NCBI GenBank assembly: GCA_947476185.1
Contig: CANJPX010000005.1
Span: 1 to 64,000 of the forward strand
From: Bacteroidota bacterium
GTDB lineage: Bacteria; Bacteroidota; Bacteroidia; 2-12-FULL-35-15
DNA: 64,000 nt
Direction: 5' to 3'
The position numbers and the translations under genes were made by a program. The stretch's first letter is position 1. Each line of letters starts with the position of its first letter. This document shows positions 59,985 to 64,000 of the stretch, piece after piece. Below the pieces are notes generated by a model, which did no database searches, was not told the DNA's origin, and worked only from the letters and a program-made list of their open reading frames with translations.

Positions 59985-62939
59985 ATGAAAGCAAAACGTA
60001 TTCTTCTCTTCATTTCTTTTTTGCTCACAATAAACTGTGCTGCACAATCTGTATTTTTCCAAAATTATTCCGTTGATGACGGATTGCCTTTCATAAATGT
60101 ATCGGCTATTTTTCAAGATAATAAAGGGAATTTATGGAGTGGTGGATATGGCGGATTGAGTAAATTCGACGGGATCTCTTTCACCAACTACGCCACAAAA
60201 GACGGGTTACTCAACCACTTTGTAACAACCATATGTGACGACAACCAAGGAAATTTATGGATAGGAACTGTCAGCGGCATAAATAAATTTAACGGTAAAA
60301 CATTTACAAGTTTTACTACAAAAAACGGACTTATCAACAACAGTATCTCTTCCTCCCTGAAAGATGTAAATGGTAATATCTGGTTCGGTACAGAAAATGG
60401 GATAAGCAAATTAACGGAAGGAACGTTTATTAATTTTTCAGTGAAAAATGGATTGGCAGGAAATATTGTTAAATGTATCTTTCAGGATAAAGACGCAAAC
60501 ATATGGATAGGAACAACTGCAGGCTTAAGTGTTTTCGATGGAAAGAAATTCACTAATTACAACATTGCAGATGGACTTTCATCCCACATCATCACCGGCA
60601 TTACTCAGGATAAAGAAAAAAATATCTGGATCGCTACTTCTAATGGGGTCTGTAAATTATCAAATAACATTTTCACTTGTTATTCTGAAAACGAAGGATT
60701 GGTCGATAACAATGTAACTTCTATTTTATGCGATTATAAAAATACAATTTGGATAGGCTCAGGAAAAGGTATCCAAAAATTTGTTGATGGAAAATTTACA
60801 AAATACTCTATAAAGAGAGATCAGAATAGCAACTTAGTGGGTTGCTTATATGAAGATTTTGAACGTAACCTTTGGATCGGCACCTATTCCGGATTATTTA
60901 AATACAGAGGAAATCCTTTTGTAAGTTTTGGTATCCACGATGGACTAACAAACAATTTTATTTTCGGAGTAACACGTGACTCCAAAAATAATTTATGGGC
61001 AGGTTCGCAAGGAGGAGGTTTGTATAAATATAACGATGGAGAATTCTTGCAGTTCGATAAAGAAAAAGGGCTGGATGCAAATGGTGTAAACATGATCTTC
61101 GAATATAGTCCTGGAATCCTTTGGCTGGGCACCGATAAAGGACTGACGATCTATAACGAAAAAATATTCAGTAAAAAAAATGATACCTCCTCGGTATGGA
61201 AAGATCCTATCAATTGTATATATAAAGATTCGAAAAACAATATTTGGCTGGGAAGCAGCAGGAAAGTATATAAATATGACGGAGAAAAATTCAGCTCGTT
61301 TCCTTTCAAGGGATTATCAGAGAAGTGCGATGCCTGGACTTTTGTAGAAGATAAAAGTGGGAGATTATGGGTAGGAACCTATTTAGGAGGATTATTCAAA
61401 CAAGAAGGAAAAACATTTGTTGAATGCAGCAAACAATTAGGGCTTACAAATGATTCTTATTTGGCATCACTGATTGATAAGGAAGGAAATTTATATTTCG
61501 GGGCTTTGGATGGATTATGGATGATCGATCCGGATCAACCTCATAAAAGACCGGTAAATTTTAATGAAAATGATGGTATGAGTTCTGATCTTATTTACTC
61601 GCTTGCATTTGGAACTTCACAAGATGATATTTGGGTGGGCACCAATCAAGGGTTAAACAAATTGAATCTTGCTGATTATAAAAAGAACGGCACAAAAAAA
61701 ATCATACAATTTGGGAAACAAGATGGATTTTCAGGAGTAGAATGTAATGGAAACGGAGCCTTCGTTGATAAGGACGGCTCTATTTGGTTTGGTACCGTAA
61801 ACGGATTAATAAAATACGATCCGCATGAATATATTGATAACACCTTCGAATCTAAAATAAGCATTACGGATTTCAGCCTTTTTTATAAAGACACCGTTCT
61901 TCCTAATTATGTTCATTTATCTTATGATAACAACAATATCACCTTTAAGTATTCCGGAATTTGTCTGACCAACCCTTCAAAAGTAAAATATTCACACTTT
62001 TTAGACGGCTTCGAAAATAATTGGTCGCCACCAACAAAAGACCGCTTCAGCACCTTTTCAAATTTACCTCCTGGAACATATACATTTAATGTGATCAGTT
62101 CTAACAATGAAGGTGTATGGAATAAAACACCCGTGTCCTTTACATTCACGATCGACCGGCCATTTTGGAGAACATGGGCATTCACAATTTCCACAACTTC
62201 ATTTTTTATTCTGGCGCTGATCTTATCGATAAGATTCCGCATCCTGCGAATAAAAGACCGTGAAAAAAACAAAACCGAACTCAATAAAAAAATTGCCAAC
62301 ATCGAGTCACAAGCATTGCGTGCTCAGATGAATCCACACTTTATCTTTAATACATTAAGCTCTATTCAACATTATATCTCCAACAATGATACTGATGCGG
62401 CATTAAAATATTTGTCGAAATTTGCCAAACTAATGCGTAGGATAATGGATAATTCGAAACAACAAGTGATCGCTGTTGCGGAAGAAATAAATGCACTGGA
62501 CCTCTATCTCGAATTAGAAGTGATGCGTTTCGACAAGAAGTTTGAATACCATATTATTATAGATCCACAGATCGATCAGGCCTATGACCGCATTCCATCC
62601 ATGCTCATCCAGCCATATGTAGAAAATGCAATTTTACATGGCCTCCTTCCAAAACAAGGAAACGGGAAGATCACCATTACATTAATTAAACAAAATGATA
62701 CTATTTTATGTACTATCGAAGACAATGGTATCGGAAGGGAAAGTTCAATGGAATTCAAAAAGAACAGGGTGCAACAACACAAATCGATGGGAATGAGTAT
62801 CACCAAGGAACGCTTGGATATTTTGAATTCCAGTTTAAACAGTACTATTTATGCTGAAATAATTGATCTGTTTGAAGATGGCAAAGCTTCAGGAACAAAG
62901 GTTCGTTTAGTCATTCCACTAGATGAAAAAGAGAATTAA
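59985..62939 (+). CDS. Two-component-regulator propeller / Y_Y_Y domain sensor histidine kinase (LytS-type)
   Basis: Many NIWIGT-like Reg_prop repeats, Y_Y_Y-like domain, one TM, AQMNPHFIFNTLSSIQ and IQPYVENAILHG. Confidence 0.93.
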   Translation: MKAKRILLFISFLLTINCAAQSVFFQNYSVDDGLPFINVSAIFQDNKGNLWSGGYGGLSKFDGISFTNYATKDGLLNHFVTTICDDNQGNLWIGTVSGINKFNGKTFTSFTTKNGLINNSISSSLKDVNGNIWFGTENGISKLTEGTFINFSVKNGLAGNIVKCIFQDKDANIWIGTTAGLSVFDGKKFTNYNIADGLSSHIITGITQDKEKNIWIATSNGVCKLSNNIFTCYSENEGLVDNNVTSILCDYKNTIWIGSGKGIQKFVDGKFTKYSIKRDQNSNLVGCLYEDFERNLWIGTYSGLFKYRGNPFVSFGIHDGLTNNFIFGVTRDSKNNLWAGSQGGGLYKYNDGEFLQFDKEKGLDANGVNMIFEYSPGILWLGTDKGLTIYNEKIFSKKNDTSSVWKDPINCIYKDSKNNIWLGSSRKVYKYDGEKFSSFPFKGLSEKCDAWTFVEDKSGRLWVGTYLGGLFKQEGKTFVECSKQLGLTNDSYLASLIDKEGNLYFGALDGLWMIDPDQPHKRPVNFNENDGMSSDLIYSLAFGTSQDDIWVGTNQGLNKLNLADYKKNGTKKIIQFGKQDGFSGVECNGNGAFVDKDGSIWFGTVNGLIKYDPHEYIDNTFESKISITDFSLFYKDTVLPNYVHLSYDNNNITFKYSGICLTNPSKVKYSHFLDGFENNWSPPTKDRFSTFSNLPPGTYTFNVISSNNEGVWNKTPVSFTFTIDRPFWRTWAFTISTTSFFILALILSIRFRILRIKDREKNKTELNKKIANIESQALRAQMNPHFIFNTLSSIQHYISNNDTDAALKYLSKFAKLMRRIMDNSKQQVIAVAEEINALDLYLELEVMRFDKKFEYHIIIDPQIDQAYDRIPSMLIQPYVENAILHGLLPKQGNGKITITLIKQNDTILCTIEDNGIGRESSMEFKKNRVQQHKSMGMSITKERLDILNSSLNSTIYAEIIDLFEDGKASGTKVRLVIPLDEKEN

Positions 62940-63010
62940 CAAAATTTAATATTTTATTAGTATATTAGTATTGGAATAAATCAGGAAACAAAATTCATAT
63001 TTCGTAGCAC

Positions 63011-63760
63011 ATGATAAAAGCGATAATAGTAGATGATGAATTGGGCGCACGCGAATCATTGTCTAAAATGCTGGAAAAAAATTGCAAACAAATTGAAGTT
63101 GTTGCAAAAGTCGATTCCATGTTAAGTGCTTTCGAAGCAATCACAAATAAAGAACCTGATCTGGTATTTTTAGATATAGAAATGCCAAATGGGAATGCTT
63201 TCGACCTACTCGAAAAATTCAAGAACATCAATTTCAATATTATTTTTACTACCGCATACGATCATTACGCTATCAAAGCGATCAAATTCAGTGCTGTCGA
63301 TTATATCTTAAAACCCATCGACCCGGAGGAACTGGTAATTGCAGTTAAACGATTTGAAGAACGTGCCGGACAAAAAAGCACGCTGGACAAACAATTCAAA
63401 ACATTATTATCAAACGTAAGACCCGAAAATAAACTTAAGAAGGTTGGCATTCCTGATGGCGATGGATTGATCTTTATTAATCTTTCTGATATTATCCGCT
63501 GCGATTCGGATGGGAATTATACTTTTTTTATCCTTACTAACGGCAAAAAGATAATTGCCTCCCGCACATTGGGGGAATACGAACAAATGTTTGCTGACGA
63601 TAACTTTTTCCGCATTCATCGCTCCCATTTGGTCAACCTCGAACACGTTAAAAAGTATATTAAAGGAGAAGGAGGATATGTTGTAATGAGCGACAATTCA
63701 CAGGTTGAAGTATCCAGACGTAATAAAACTGATTTCCTCGAGAAACTTTCTCATTTATAG
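63011..63760 (+). CDS. LytTR family response regulator
   Basis: Receiver DDELGARESL, FLDIEMPNGNAF, KPIDPEEL; LytTR FFRIHRSHLVNLEHVKKYIKGEGGYVVMSDNSQVEVSRR. Confidence 0.95.
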   Translation: MIKAIIVDDELGARESLSKMLEKNCKQIEVVAKVDSMLSAFEAITNKEPDLVFLDIEMPNGNAFDLLEKFKNINFNIIFTTAYDHYAIKAIKFSAVDYILKPIDPEELVIAVKRFEERAGQKSTLDKQFKTLLSNVRPENKLKKVGIPDGDGLIFINLSDIIRCDSDGNYTFFILTNGKKIIASRTLGEYEQMFADDNFFRIHRSHLVNLEHVKKYIKGEGGYVVMSDNSQVEVSRRNKTDFLEKLSHL

Positions 63761-63898
63761 TCACACCGCTTAAATTTTAATACCTACCGTTAAATAAGTG
63801 AACCTGCCATTTACTCATTATGGGTTTACTTGTGCTCTTTTGTACCGTAATATTGTTCAGAAGTTCATTCAAATAGTGTTTCAGAATAATTCAAGAGC

Positions 63899-63976
63899 AG
63901 GTGTTGGGAGGTTTGCAACAAAATTAATTGGCACATGGGGATGTTGTTTATATTAATTGGCAGACGCCCACACCTT
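63899..63976. repeat. Small inverted-repeat element
   Basis: ggtgttgggaggtttgc ... ggcagacgcccacacc arms plus internal attaattggca direct repeats at 63923 and 63952. Confidence 0.4.
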
Positions 63977-64000
63977 AACTCAAAAAAGAAAAAATATCCG

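Noticed and set aside
61922-62302. 126-aa ORF antisense to the propeller histidine kinase
   Set aside because: Overlaps conserved Y_Y_Y/TM region of the plus-strand gene; no independent signal.
58896-63760. thiL plus propeller kinase/LytTR considered as a thiamine-sensing operon
   Set aside because: Adjacency only; no thiamine riboswitch-like element seen and no other thiamine genes nearby.
1-64000. tRNA/rRNA genes, prophage, integrase/transposase, toxin-antitoxin, restriction-modification or other defence genes
   Set aside because: None recognised in either strand by inspection; structure-based tools (tRNAscan, Infernal) were not run, so small RNAs could be missed.

Overview
This 64 kb window looks like a mostly housekeeping chromosomal stretch of a member of the Bacteroidota. 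The taxon is inferred from T9SS sorting domains, PorP/SprF, MqnC (futalosine menaquinone pathway), a large-form IspG and TAnnTTTG-type promoters; it was not tested by alignment. I assigned about 50 credible CDSs. They include accC-accB-fabH-plsX-rpmF-DUF177-pdxA, leucyl aminopeptidase, mqnC, ribE, metF, lepA, an ECF sigma/anti-sigma-like pair, nadB, an Nfu-type scaffold, an adhesin-PorP/SprF-OmpA (T9SS) cluster, ispG, iscA-like-sufBCD, a GT-C/GT2 surface-sugar locus, thiL, and a propeller histidine kinase with a LytTR regulator. I saw no tRNA, rRNA, CRISPR array, phage or transposase. The most interesting signal is at 2.7-5.1 kb: an OmpR-type regulator and a histidine kinase with four cysteines in its periplasmic sensor loop, divergent from a small exported Cys/Lys-rich peptide. 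That peptide carries a duplicated C-x3-C-x4-C-x5 motif, and the shared promoter holds four TAAC iterons at an exact 11-bp period just upstream of a TACATTTG -7 element. Other points of interest are several dispersed palindromic repeat families (one inside a coding sequence), a triple-repeat anti-sigma-like protein, a long leader hairpin at 5361-5413, a U32/ferredoxin pair, and two secreted proteins sharing an unnamed N-terminal module. All family calls are by eye; no searches were run.
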